Made by a program: the position numbers and the translations under genes
Notes under the pieces: model-generated
Databases searched by the model: none
What the model was told of the DNA's origin: nothing
Seen by the model: only the letters and a program-made list of their open reading frames with translations
Source: Pseudomonas gingeri
Lineage (GTDB): Bacteria > Pseudomonadota > Gammaproteobacteria > Pseudomonadales > Pseudomonadaceae
DNA length: 64,000 nt
Direction of reading: 5' to 3'
Assembly: GCF_013386115.1 (NCBI RefSeq)
Contig: NZ_JACAOR010000005.1
Coordinates: forward strand, 62,001 to 126,000
Shown: in pieces, positions 43,619 through 51,879 of the stretch
Numbering within the stretch: the stretch's first letter is position 1
Layout of the letters: each line of letters starts with the position of its first letter

Positions 43619-44461
43619 TTAGGCTTCAGTCTTATACCGTGGGTCGTGGGCCTGCAGGTGCCGCAGTCGGGCCAGCGGATCCTGGCGGTAGAACGCGCGC
43701 AGTTGCTCGTAGACCCGTGGATAGGCCGCGACCAGCAAATCCGGGGCACTGAAGAAGTATTCGCTGGTGACCGCGAAGAATTCCGCCGGGTTTTCCGCCG
43801 CGTAGGGGTCGATGGCGGTTTCGGCATCGGGATTTCGGTCCAACTGGCGGTTGAGGTCATCGTAGGCGTGCTGCATCACCTTGGCCCACTCGCCGACCCG
43901 CATGTCGCTGTGCAGTGGCGGCAGGCCGTTGGCGTCGCCGTTGAGCATGTCGAGCTTGTGCGCCAGTTCGTGGATCACCAGGTTGTAGCCTTCCCAGGCA
44001 CCGCTGGCGAGCACGCCGGGCCAGGCAAGGATCACCGGTCCGCGCTGCCAGGCTTCACCGCTGTGTTCACCGTCCCATTCGTGCTCGACGCCGCTGGCAT
44101 CGCGGTGGCGCTGGGGGCTGAGGAAGTCGTCCGGGTAGAGAATGATCTCGTGGAAACCCGAATACCACTCGAGGTCACCCAGGTGCAGCAACGGCAATTG
44201 CGCCTGGGCCGCCAGCAGCAGGCGGTTTTGCTGGTCCAGTTCGACACCGGGCAGGGTAGTCAGGTGCTTGTCAGCGAGGAACAGCACGCTGTGCTCCAGC
44301 AGCCAGCGATCTTCGGCGTCGCTCAGGCCGTCGAGGAAGCTCAGGTGTTCGCGCACCCGCTGCCAGGTTTCAGTGGCAACGGGATGGCGGGCGAGGACCC
44401 GCCGGCGCCGCCAGGCACTCAGGGACCACACGGTTTCAGTGGGTCTCGGCTTTGGACGCAC
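43619..44461 (-). CDS. mtfA: MtfA-like zinc-dependent peptidase (M90 family)
   Basis: A 280-residue protein of the MtfA family, a gluzincin related to the catalytic domain of anthrax lethal factor. It has HELAH in NLVIHELAHKLDMLNG, a downstream ENPAEFFAVTSEYFF with the third ligand Glu, and the family stretch YPDDFLSPQ. In E. coli MtfA binds the repressor Mlc and so affects glucose transport; Pseudomonas lacks that PTS wiring, so the partner here is unknown. Its start overlaps the dedA 3' end by 26 bp, forming a two-gene unit. Confidence 0.93.
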   Translation of the reverse strand: MRPKPRPTETVWSLSAWRRRRVLARHPVATETWQRVREHLSFLDGLSDAEDRWLLEHSVLFLADKHLTTLPGVELDQQNRLLLAAQAQLPLLHLGDLEWYSGFHEIILYPDDFLSPQRHRDASGVEHEWDGEHSGEAWQRGPVILAWPGVLASGAWEGYNLVIHELAHKLDMLNGDANGLPPLHSDMRVGEWAKVMQHAYDDLNRQLDRNPDAETAIDPYAAENPAEFFAVTSEYFFSAPDLLVAAYPRVYEQLRAFYRQDPLARLRHLQAHDPRYKTEA

Positions 44462-45089
44462 CGCCGAAGCGGCTGCGCAGCACGCCGATGATCATCGGTA
44501 CCAGCGACAGCACGATGATGAAGACTACCAGCAGCGACAGGTTTTTCTTGATGAAGGGCACGTTGCCGAAGAAGTAGCCCAGGGTCACCAGGCCACCCAC
44601 CCAGAGCACGGTGCCGAGGACGCTGAACATGAAGAAGCGCGCATAAGGCATCTTGCCGACACCGGCGACGAACGGCGCAAAGGTCCGCAGGATCGGCAGG
44701 AAGCGCGCCAGGGTCACGGTCTTGCCGCCATGGCGGTCGTAGAAGTCGTGGGTCTTCTGCAGGTAGTCGCGGCGGAAGATCTTCGAGTTCGGGTTGCTGA
44801 AGAGTTTTTCCCCGGCGGTGCGGCCGATGATGTAGTTGGTGCTGTCACCCAGGATTGCCGCGAGCATCAGCAGGCCGCCCAGCAGGACCGGGTCCATGCC
44901 GCCACCGGCAGCCACCGCGCCGGCGATGAACAGCAGCGAGTCGCCCGGCAGGAAAGGCATCACCACCAGGCCGGTTTCGCAGAAGATCACCAGAAACAGG
45001 ATGGCGTAGATCCATGGCCCGTAATTGTTCACCAGCAGGTCGAGGTACACATCGAGATGCAGGATTAGGTCCAGCGGGTTGAAATCCAT
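44436..45089 (-). CDS. DedA-family membrane protein
   Basis: A 217-residue inner-membrane protein with the DedA (SNARE-associated/VTT) motifs: FCETGLVVMPFLPGDSLLFI with its re-entrant Gly-Pro-Gly, GDSTNYIIGRTAGEKLF, and FYDRHGGKTVTLARFLPILR with the essential Arg, then TFAPFVAGVGKMPYARFFMF. DedA proteins flip or recycle polyprenyl phosphate or phospholipids and support membrane-potential and antimicrobial-peptide tolerance. The ATG at 45089 follows AGGTG by six bases; a GTG at 45098 is possible. Co-transcribed with mtfA. Confidence 0.94.
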   Translation of the reverse strand: MDFNPLDLILHLDVYLDLLVNNYGPWIYAILFLVIFCETGLVVMPFLPGDSLLFIAGAVAAGGGMDPVLLGGLLMLAAILGDSTNYIIGRTAGEKLFSNPNSKIFRRDYLQKTHDFYDRHGGKTVTLARFLPILRTFAPFVAGVGKMPYARFFMFSVLGTVLWVGGLVTLGYFFGNVPFIKKNLSLLVVFIIVLSLVPMIIGVLRSRFGGASKAETH

Positions 45090-45281
45090 GGGTGGCACCT
45101 GTGTTGACGGTCCGACTCGGCAGACCTGTGCGAAGAAAAGTAGACACGTAGTTAACTACATCGAATGTAGTTTTTTCGTACATTCCTGGGAAAGGCGGAT
45201 TATAAGAGCTGGAGAGGATTCTGCCTGTCGAGTTTGTAGCGAGGGATGTCGTCGGGTTGCGGGGCGTAGGCGTCCGGCATT

Positions 45282-45364
45282 GTGGGAGCTGCTTGCCGTG
45301 ACGCCGTACCGCCGCGAAGCCTTGGCGGTCTGAGGGGCCTCTTCGCGGGCAAGCCCGCTCCCAC
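45282..45364. repeat. REP pair (one arm shortened) upstream of dedA
   Basis: A degenerate arm, GTGGGAGCTGCTTGCC (45282-45297), faces an intact arm, CTTCGCGGGCAAGCCCGCTC plus CCAC (45341-45364). Between them a second palindrome (ACCGCCGCG-AAGCC-TTGGCGGT) is present. It lies between the dedA promoter region and the convergent GNAT gene end. Confidence 0.7.
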
Positions 45365-45383
45365 AGGGAGTCGGGGCGAGCGA

Positions 45384-45842
45384 TCAATCTTCGCTGATGG
45401 GCAACACGTAGTTCTTGAATTCGGTGTCTTCGCGAAAACCGATGGATTCGTAGGTCTTCTGCGCCACCTTGTTGTCGCTGCTGGTGGAGACCCGTAGCCG
45501 CACGGCATGGGTTTCGCGGGCCATTTTCTTCGCCGTGCGCATCAGGTTATCGGCCACCAGCTGGCGTCGGGCATCTTCGGCCACGTAGATGTCGTTGAGG
45601 ATCCATACGCGCTTGAGCGACAGCGAGGAGTAGCTGGGGTAGAGCTGGCAGAAACCGAGCAGTTTCTTGTCGTCATCGTCGGCCAGGGCCAGGTAGATCA
45701 CCGACTCTTTGCGGCGCAGGCGCTTTTCCAGGAAGCTGCGGGACGAATCGGGGAAGGGCAGTGCACCGTAGAATTCGCGGTATTTGACGAACAGGGGCGT
45801 CAACAGGTCCAGATGTTCCAGGGTCGCTTGAGTAATCCGCAT
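45384..45842 (-). CDS. GNAT-family N-acetyltransferase
   Basis: A 152-residue GCN5-related acetyltransferase. N-terminal MRITQATLEHLDLLTPLFVK is typical, strand beta4 is RVWILNDIYVAEDAR, the acetyl-CoA-binding part is RRQLVADNLMRTAKKMARET (a variant of Q/RxxGxG/A), and the C-terminal NKVAQKTYESIGFRED is conserved. The substrate cannot be predicted. It is a single gene, about 100 bp downstream of eutC on the same strand. Confidence 0.9.
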   Translation of the reverse strand: MRITQATLEHLDLLTPLFVKYREFYGALPFPDSSRSFLEKRLRRKESVIYLALADDDDKKLLGFCQLYPSYSSLSLKRVWILNDIYVAEDARRQLVADNLMRTAKKMARETHAVRLRVSTSSDNKVAQKTYESIGFREDTEFKNYVLPISED

Positions 45843-45945
45843 AGATCAGGCCTCAACTTCGTGGATATGACGGCAAACGGTTCACTCGGGCAGCCGTAAC
45901 GCCGATGCTGCCCAAAGCGCGGGAAAAGCGCAATCCGGATGACGA

Positions 45946-46776
45946 TCAGTCCTGGGTCGGGCCCAGTAGGAAGTTGCCGTTTGAGTGGACATCCGATTCG
46001 CTTTCCAATGTTTGCACTTGGGCCTCGTCCTTGAGATTGACCCCCGACAGCTGCCGGCGGCAGGCTTCTTTCATCAGGTACAGCAATTTGTGGGCGGCCA
46101 TGCCGTAACTCATGCCCTCCAGCCGGACGTTGGAGATGCAGTTGCGGTAGGCGTCGGTCAGGCCGACTTTTGGATTATAGGTGAAATACAATCCCAGGCT
46201 GTCCGGCGAGCTCAAGCCCGGGCGTTCGCCGATCAGGATCACCACCATTTTCGCCCCGAGCAGTTCGCCAACCTCATCGGCGACCGCCACGCGCCCCTGT
46301 TCCACCAGGATCACTGGCGACAACGACCAGCCTTCGGCAGCGATCTGTTCTTCCAGGCGCGCCAGGAAGGGGGCCGCATGGCGATGCACGGCCAGGGCCG
46401 AGAGCCCGTCGGCGACGACAATGGCCAGGTCGACCCCGCCGGGGTGGGCCAGGGCATGTTCGCGCAGCCGTTGGGCCGAGGCAGTGTTGAGCTTGCGCCC
46501 CAGGTCCGGGCGTTGCAGGTAGCCGTGGCGGTCGTCGGCGGCGCTGTGCAGCAGCAGGGTGTCACGCCCGCGCCCGGCCAGTTGGGCGCTCAGGCCGGCA
46601 TGGTCGAACGGCAGGTGCACGGCATCGCGGGCCTGGGCGTGGGCGAACTGGAAATCCAGCTGCGCGCTGGTGGGCAGGCTGGTGCCGGTGCGGCCCAGGG
46701 CGATCCGCGCCGGGGTCAGGCGGCGCAGTTCCAGCCAGGGGTTGTCGTTGTCGATCTCTTTGGCCATGTCGTTCAT
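45946..46776 (-). CDS. eutC: Ethanolamine ammonia-lyase small subunit
   Basis: A 276-residue subunit of adenosylcobalamin-dependent ethanolamine ammonia-lyase, which makes acetaldehyde and ammonium from ethanolamine. Conserved parts are [69 protein letters not shown] and the C-terminal [20 protein letters not shown] that helps bind the cofactor. The ATG at 46776 overlaps the eutB stop (ATGA). No microcompartment shell genes are present, as is normal in Pseudomonas. Confidence 0.96.
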   Translation of the reverse strand: MNDMAKEIDNDNPWLELRRLTPARIALGRTGTSLPTSAQLDFQFAHAQARDAVHLPFDHAGLSAQLAGRGRDTLLLHSAADDRHGYLQRPDLGRKLNTASAQRLREHALAHPGGVDLAIVVADGLSALAVHRHAAPFLARLEEQIAAEGWSLSPVILVEQGRVAVADEVGELLGAKMVVILIGERPGLSSPDSLGLYFTYNPKVGLTDAYRNCISNVRLEGMSYGMAAHKLLYLMKEACRRQLSGVNLKDEAQVQTLESESDVHSNGNFLLGPTQD

Positions 46777-48167
46777 CCGAGCTGCGCCAGTGCCTGGCGA
46801 AACGCCGGCGGCAGGCTGTTGCCAAAATGCACCTTGCCATCGGCCTGGGTAAAGATACCCATCTTCGCCAGCCACTGTTCGAATTCCGGCGCGGGCTTCA
46901 GGCCCAGGGTCTGGCGGGCGTAGAGGGCGTCGTGGAACGAGGTGGTCTGGTAGTTGAGCATGATGTCGTCGGAGCCGGGGATGCCCATGATGAAGTTGAT
47001 CCCGGCCACGCCGAGCAGGGTCAGCAGGGTGTCCATGTCGTCCTGGTCGGCTTCGGCATGGTTGGTGTAGCAGATGTCGCAGCCCATGGGCACGCCCAGC
47101 AGCTTGCCGCAGAAGTGGTCTTCTAGGCCGGCGCGGATGATCTGCTTGCCGTTGTACAGGTATTCCGGACCGATAAAGCCGACCACGGTGTTCACCAGGA
47201 ACGGCTTGAAATGCCGGGCCACGGCGTAGGCGCGGGTTTCGCAGGTCTGCTGGTCGACACCGAAATGCGCGTTGGCCGAGAGGGCGCTGCCCTGGCCGGT
47301 CTCGAAATACATCAGGTTCTGCCCGAGGGTGCCGCGATTCAGGCTCAGGCCGGCGTCGTAGCCTTCCTGCAGGACGTTCAAGTTGATGCCGAAACTGGCG
47401 TTGGCCGCTTCGGTGCCGGCGATGGACTGGAACACCAGGTCCAGCGGCACGCCACGGTTGATCGCCTCGATGGAGGTGGTGACGTGGGTCAGCACGCAGG
47501 CCTGGGTCGGGATCTCGTAACGCTTGATCACCGCGTCGAGCATGTTCAGCAGGTCGCAGATCGAGGTCAGGCTGTCGGTGGCCGGGTTGATGCCGATCAT
47601 GGCGTCGCCGTTGCCGTAGAGCAGGCCATCGAGGACGCTGGCGGCGATGCCGGCCGGGTCGTCGGTCGGGTGGTTGGGTTGCAGGCGGGTCGACAGGCGG
47701 CCGCGCAGGCCGAGGGTGCCGCGGAATTTGGTGACGACGCGGATTTTCTGCGCCACCAGCACCAGGTCCTGCACGCGCATGATCTTCGACACGGCGGCGG
47801 CCATTTCCGGGGTCAGGCCCGGGGCCAGGGCGCGCAGGCTCTGTTCGTCGGCGGCGTCGCTGAGCAGCCAGTCGCGCAGGCCGCCGACGGTCAGGTGGCT
47901 GACGGCGGCGAAGGCCTGTTTGTCATGGGTGTCGACGATCAGCCGGGTGACTTCATCGGTTTCGTAGGGGATCAGCATTTCCTCGAGGAAATGCCGGAGC
48001 GGAATATTGGCCAGGGTCATCTGGGCCGCGACCCGCTCGCCGTCGTTCTGTGCGGCGACGCCGGCGAGGAAATCCCCGGAGCGTGCGGGGCTGGCCTTGG
48101 CCATGACCTCCTTGAGGCTGTCGAAGCGATAGGTCTGGGCGCCGACGGAATGGGCGAATGTGGCCAT
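46773..48167 (-). CDS. eutB: Ethanolamine ammonia-lyase large subunit
   Basis: A 464-residue TIM-barrel subunit that holds the substrate site. Family motifs include [80 protein letters not shown] and [23 protein letters not shown] 48167 follows AGGAGG closely; a longer in-frame reading upstream has no family match. It is the first gene of the eutBC pair, with the permease gene eat upstream on the same strand. Confidence 0.97.
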   Translation of the reverse strand: MATFAHSVGAQTYRFDSLKEVMAKASPARSGDFLAGVAAQNDGERVAAQMTLANIPLRHFLEEMLIPYETDEVTRLIVDTHDKQAFAAVSHLTVGGLRDWLLSDAADEQSLRALAPGLTPEMAAAVSKIMRVQDLVLVAQKIRVVTKFRGTLGLRGRLSTRLQPNHPTDDPAGIAASVLDGLLYGNGDAMIGINPATDSLTSICDLLNMLDAVIKRYEIPTQACVLTHVTTSIEAINRGVPLDLVFQSIAGTEAANASFGINLNVLQEGYDAGLSLNRGTLGQNLMYFETGQGSALSANAHFGVDQQTCETRAYAVARHFKPFLVNTVVGFIGPEYLYNGKQIIRAGLEDHFCGKLLGVPMGCDICYTNHAEADQDDMDTLLTLLGVAGINFIMGIPGSDDIMLNYQTTSFHDALYARQTLGLKPAPEFEQWLAKMGIFTQADGKVHFGNSLPPAFRQALAQLG

Positions 48168-48204
48168 GGGCGGTGTCCTCCTGAACCTTAGCGATAACCC
48201 TTCC

Positions 48205-48234
48205 CTGTGGGAGCTGGCAAGCCGGCTCCCACAG
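48205..48234. repeat. REP-like hairpin between eat and eutB
   Basis: CTGTGGGAGC (48205-48214) pairs with GCTCCCACAG (48225-48234) around a 10-base loop. It looks like two fused REP half-elements. It lies just upstream of eutB in the eat-eutBC direction and may trim or stabilise the transcript between transporter and lyase. Confidence 0.65.
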
Positions 48235-48290
48235 TTCAACGGTGTTCATGTGTGCAGTGCAGGGGCGTGGGGCGCCCCGCACTGGTGCAA

Positions 48291-49661
48291 TCAGTTACCC
48301 GTGAGCATAGCGTCCGCCGGGGCGTCCGAGCGCTGGCTGGCGGTCAACTGGAAGTAAATGAATCCCGCCGCCATGAAACCCAGGAAAATCAGGCCGATCA
48401 GCATGTTGAACCAGGCCATCGCCACCAGGCAGACCAGGGCCAATGCAAGGGCGATGCCGGGGACGATCGGATAACCCGGGGCACGGAAGGTCCGTTCCAG
48501 GTTCGGCTCTGTTTTGCGCAGCTTGAACAGGCTCAGCATACTGATGATGTACATCACGATGGCACCGAATACCGACATGGTGATCATCGCGGCCGTCAGG
48601 CTCATGCCTTGCAGGTTGACCAGGCCGTCGCTGTAGATCGCCGCGATGCCGATCACGCCGCCCGCCAGGATGGCGCGGTGAGGTGTCTGGAAACGCGAGA
48701 GCTTGGCCAGCGAGCGTGGCAGGTAGCCGGCCCGGGCCAGGGCGAAGAACTGCCGCGAGTAGCCGAGGATGATGCCGTGGAAACTCGCCACCAGGCCGAA
48801 CAGGCCGATCCACACCAGCATGTGCATCCAGCTCGAATTGCTGCCGACCACGGCTTTCATGGCCTGGGGCAGCGGGTCGTTGATGTTCGACAGCTGGCGC
48901 CAGTCGCCGACGCCGCCGGCCATGACCATCACGCCGATGGCCAGGAAGACCAGGGTCAGGATGCCGCTGACATAGGCCTTGGGAATGGTGCGCTTGGGGT
49001 CCTTGGCTTCTTCGGCGGCCATGGCGGCCCCTTCGATGGCGAGGAAGAACCAGATCGCGAAGGGGATGGCGGCGAAGATGCCGGGGATCGAGTCAATGCT
49101 GAAGGTGTTCGAGCCCGACCAGCCATTGAGCACGAAGTTGCTGAAGCTGAAGCCCGGCGCGACCACGCCCATGAACACCAGCAGTTCGGCGACGGCCAGC
49201 ACGGTGACCACCAGTTCGAAGGTGGCGGCGATGCTGACGCCGAGGATATTGAGGGTCATGAACACGAAGTAGGCGCCGACGGCGGCGAGCTTCGGGTCGA
49301 GCCCGGGGTATTGCACGTTGAGATAGGCGCCGATCGCCATGGCAATCGCCGGTGGGGCGAAGACGAATTCGATCAGGGTGGCGATGCCGGCGATCAAGCC
49401 GCCTTTCTCGCCAAAGGCCCGGCGACTGTAGGCAAACGGTCCACCGGCATGGGGAATCGCGGTGGTGAGTTCGGTGAAGCTGAAGATGAAGCAGGTGTAC
49501 ATGGTCGCCACCATCAGCGCGGTGACCAGGAAGCCCAGGGTGCCGGCGGTCCCCCAGCCATAACTCCAGCCGAAGTATTCGCCGGAGATCACCAGGCCGA
49601 CGGCAATGCCCCACAGGTGCAGGGTGCCGAGGGTCGGTTTGAGTTCGGTTTTTGTAGTCAT
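48291..49661 (-). CDS. eat: Ethanolamine permease
   Basis: A 456-residue amino-acid/polyamine (APC) superfamily transporter with 12 hydrophobic segments. It matches the ethanolamine permease group: N-terminal LHLWGIAVGLVISGEYFGWS, GTAGTLGFLVTALMVATMYT, FTELTTAIPHAGGPFAYSRR, EGAAMAAEEAKDPKRTIPKA, and GFIYFQLTASQRSD at the end. The ATG at 49661 follows GAGGA. It lies directly upstream of eutBC, so it imports ethanolamine (from phosphatidylethanolamine) for the lyase. Confidence 0.94.
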   Translation of the reverse strand: MTTKTELKPTLGTLHLWGIAVGLVISGEYFGWSYGWGTAGTLGFLVTALMVATMYTCFIFSFTELTTAIPHAGGPFAYSRRAFGEKGGLIAGIATLIEFVFAPPAIAMAIGAYLNVQYPGLDPKLAAVGAYFVFMTLNILGVSIAATFELVVTVLAVAELLVFMGVVAPGFSFSNFVLNGWSGSNTFSIDSIPGIFAAIPFAIWFFLAIEGAAMAAEEAKDPKRTIPKAYVSGILTLVFLAIGVMVMAGGVGDWRQLSNINDPLPQAMKAVVGSNSSWMHMLVWIGLFGLVASFHGIILGYSRQFFALARAGYLPRSLAKLSRFQTPHRAILAGGVIGIAAIYSDGLVNLQGMSLTAAMITMSVFGAIVMYIISMLSLFKLRKTEPNLERTFRAPGYPIVPGIALALALVCLVAMAWFNMLIGLIFLGFMAAGFIYFQLTASQRSDAPADAMLTGN

Positions 49662-49784
49662 AAGTCCTCGCTTGTCTTTTTTATTGTTGGGTTGTTGGAC
49701 TTGCGGGTGTCGATTTCTTGTACAGCGGGCACGCAATGCCCTTAGTGGCGCAGCCAAGGCTTTTTGGGGTGTCTATAAGGGCCT

Positions 49785-49945
49785 CTTCGCGGGCAAGCCC
49801 ACTCCCACGGGTTTGCGATGCACACAAGATAGGTGCCTGGTGCCGCACTTGTGGGAGCTGGCAAGCCCACTCCCACAGGTTTGCGATGCACACAAGACAG
49901 GTGCCTGGCGCTGCACTTGTGGGAGCGGGCTTGCCCGCGAAGGGG
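49785..49945. repeat. REP cluster with a 68-bp tandem duplication between exaC and eat
   Basis: A unit of 68 bp containing GGCAAGCCCACTCCCAC and then GGTTTGCGATGCACACAAGA starts near 49792 and again near 49860 with a few differences. The cluster is closed by an inverted arm, GTGGGAGCGGGCTTGCCCGC (from 49919). It lies in the 292-bp gap after exaC and before eat, both leftward. Confidence 0.8.
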
Positions 49946-49953
49946 TTCAGGGT

Positions 49954-51474
49954 TTAGAAGAACCCGAGTGGATTGATGTCATAGCTCACCAGCAGGTTCT
50001 TGGTCTGCTGGTAGTGATCGAGCATCATTTTGTGGGTTTCACGGCCGACACCGGACTTCTTGTAGCCGCCGAACGCGGCGTGCGCCGGGTACAGGTGGTA
50101 GCAGTTGGTCCACACGCGACCGGCCTTGATCGCCCGGCCCACGCGGTAGGCGCGGTTGATATCGCGGGTCCACAGGCCGGCGCCGAGACCGAACTCGGTG
50201 TCGTTGGCGATTGCCAGGGCTTCGGCTTCGTCCTTGAAGGTGGTGATGCTCACCACCGGGCCGAAGATTTCTTCCTGGAACACGCGCATCTTGTTGGTGC
50301 CCTTGAGCAGGGTCGGCTGGATGTAGTAACCGCTGGCGAGGTTGCCCTCGAGTTTTTCCACCTTGCCGCCGGTCAGCAGCTCGGCGCCTTCGCCCTTGGC
50401 GATTTCCAGGTAGGAGAGAATCTTGTCGAATTGCTGCTCGGAAGCCTGGGCGCCGACCATGGTGTCGGTGTCCAGCGGGTCACCACGCTTGATCTGGCTG
50501 ACCTTCTTCATCACGGCCTGCATGAACTCGTCGTAGATCGACTCCTGTACCAGGGCCCGGGAAGGGCAGGTGCAGACTTCGCCCTGGTTGAAGAACGCCA
50601 GCACCAGGCCTTCGGCGGCTTTTTCGATAAAGCTCGGCTCGGCCTGCATGATGTCTTCGAAGAAGATGTTCGGCGACTTGCCACCCAGCTCCACGGTGGA
50701 CGGAATGATGTTTTCGGCGGCGCATTTCATGATGTGCGAGCCGACCGGGGTCGAGCCGGTGAAGGCGATCTTGGCGATGCGCTTGCTGGTGGCGAGGGCT
50801 TCGCCGGCTTCTTTGCCGAACCCTTGCACCACGTTCAGCACGCCGGGCGGCAGCAGGTCGCCGATCAGTTCCATCAGTACGCAGATGCCCAGCGGGGTCT
50901 GCTCGGCGGGCTTGAGCACCACGCAGTTGCCGGCGGCTAGGGCCGGGGCGAGTTTCCAGGCGGCCATCAGCAGCGGGAAGTTCCACGGGATGATCTGTCC
51001 GACCACGCCCAGCGGTTCATGGATGTGATAGGCCACGGTGTTGCCGTCGATTTCGGCGGCACTGCCTTCCTGGGCGCGCAGGCAACCGGCGAAGTAGCGG
51101 AAGTGGTCGGCGGCCAGCGGGATGTCGGCGTTGAGGGTTTCACGCACGGCCTTGCCGTTGTCCCAGGTTTCGGTGATGGCCAGCAGTTCGAGGTTCTGTT
51201 CGATGCGGTCGGCGATTTTCAGCAGGATCAGCGAGCGCGCCTGGACCGAGGTGCTGCCCCAGGCATCGGCCGCGGCGTGGGCGGCGTCCAGGGCCTTGTC
51301 GATGTCCTTGGCATTGGAGCGCGGGAACTCGGCGATCGGCTGGCCGTTCACCGGCGAGGTGTTGGTGAAGTACTGGCCGTCCACGGGAGCGACGAATTCG
51401 CCATTGATGTAGTTGCCGTACTTGGCCTTGAACGAAACGATGGCGCCGGCAGTACCAGGGTGGGCGTAACGCAT
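49954..51474 (-). CDS. exaC: NAD-dependent acetaldehyde dehydrogenase
   Basis: A 506-residue aldehyde dehydrogenase of the ExaC/AldB type. It has [20 protein letters not shown], the cofactor motif [12 protein letters not shown], catalytic Glu in [12 protein letters not shown], and catalytic Cys in [13 protein letters not shown], with the adjacent second Cys typical of this group. It oxidises the acetaldehyde made by EutBC (and by ethanol oxidation) to acetate. AGGAGA precedes the ATG. A sigma-54 promoter lies 58-72 bp upstream and the cognate activator gene is divergent. Confidence 0.95.
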   Translation of the reverse strand: MRYAHPGTAGAIVSFKAKYGNYINGEFVAPVDGQYFTNTSPVNGQPIAEFPRSNAKDIDKALDAAHAAADAWGSTSVQARSLILLKIADRIEQNLELLAITETWDNGKAVRETLNADIPLAADHFRYFAGCLRAQEGSAAEIDGNTVAYHIHEPLGVVGQIIPWNFPLLMAAWKLAPALAAGNCVVLKPAEQTPLGICVLMELIGDLLPPGVLNVVQGFGKEAGEALATSKRIAKIAFTGSTPVGSHIMKCAAENIIPSTVELGGKSPNIFFEDIMQAEPSFIEKAAEGLVLAFFNQGEVCTCPSRALVQESIYDEFMQAVMKKVSQIKRGDPLDTDTMVGAQASEQQFDKILSYLEIAKGEGAELLTGGKVEKLEGNLASGYYIQPTLLKGTNKMRVFQEEIFGPVVSITTFKDEAEALAIANDTEFGLGAGLWTRDINRAYRVGRAIKAGRVWTNCYHLYPAHAAFGGYKKSGVGRETHKMMLDHYQQTKNLLVSYDINPLGFF

Positions 51475-51531
51475 GGTGAGTGTCTCCTTGGCTTTTGTGC
51501 TTATAAGGGAGTTGCGCTTATCAAGCGTAGA

Positions 51532-51546
51532 GCAAAGGTCGGGCCA
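51532..51546 (-). promoter_or_regulatory. Sigma-54 promoter of exaC
   Basis: On the minus strand the sequence reads TGGCCCGACCTTTGC, matching TGGCACGnnnnTTGC at all but one position with correct -24/-12 spacing. It ends 58 bp before the exaC ATG. The divergent gene encodes a sigma-54 activator, which makes the call strong. Upstream, an ACAA...TTGT dyad at about 51624-51648 may bind the activator. The rest of 51475-51764 shows no gene. Confidence 0.75.
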
Positions 51547-51764
51547 GTGCGTCCGAACCCCGCAGCAACGGGGCCTGGCAGGATTCGCCCGAAGTCGTCA
51601 CCGATGCACTGTGGCGCGTCTGGTACAACCCTGGGTGACACTTTGTAACGCCGATGGCACAGCCTGTGACTCATCGGTCGTGGGGTGATTGCAATGCTTG
51701 CGGCGCAGGAGGATGCTGATGGGCCAGAGTCAGGCGCATGGATTCTGAACACCCCGCGAAACCT

Positions 51765-51861
51765 GTAGGAGCCGGCTTGCTGGCGATGGCGGTCGATCAG
51801 GCGATGCGAGGCCCACTGGCTCTATCGCTGGCAATCGAGCCTCGACCGGCCGCGCTCCTAC
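51765..51861. repeat. Degenerate REP pair before the sigma-54 activator gene
   Basis: GTAGGAGCCGGCTTGCTGGC plus GAT (51765-51787) faces ATCGCTGGCAATCGAGCCTC plus GACCGGCCGCGCTCCTAC (51824-51861), in which the palindrome is interrupted by about 12 extra bases. It directly precedes the GGGAG ribosome site of the activator gene. Confidence 0.6.
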
Positions 51862-51879
51862 AAGGGAGAACAATAAGAA

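Noticed and set aside
45946..48167. Possible ethanolamine microcompartment locus
   Set aside because: Only eutB, eutC, the permease and the dehydrogenase are present. No shell (BMC) or reactivation genes are seen, which is normal for Pseudomonas.
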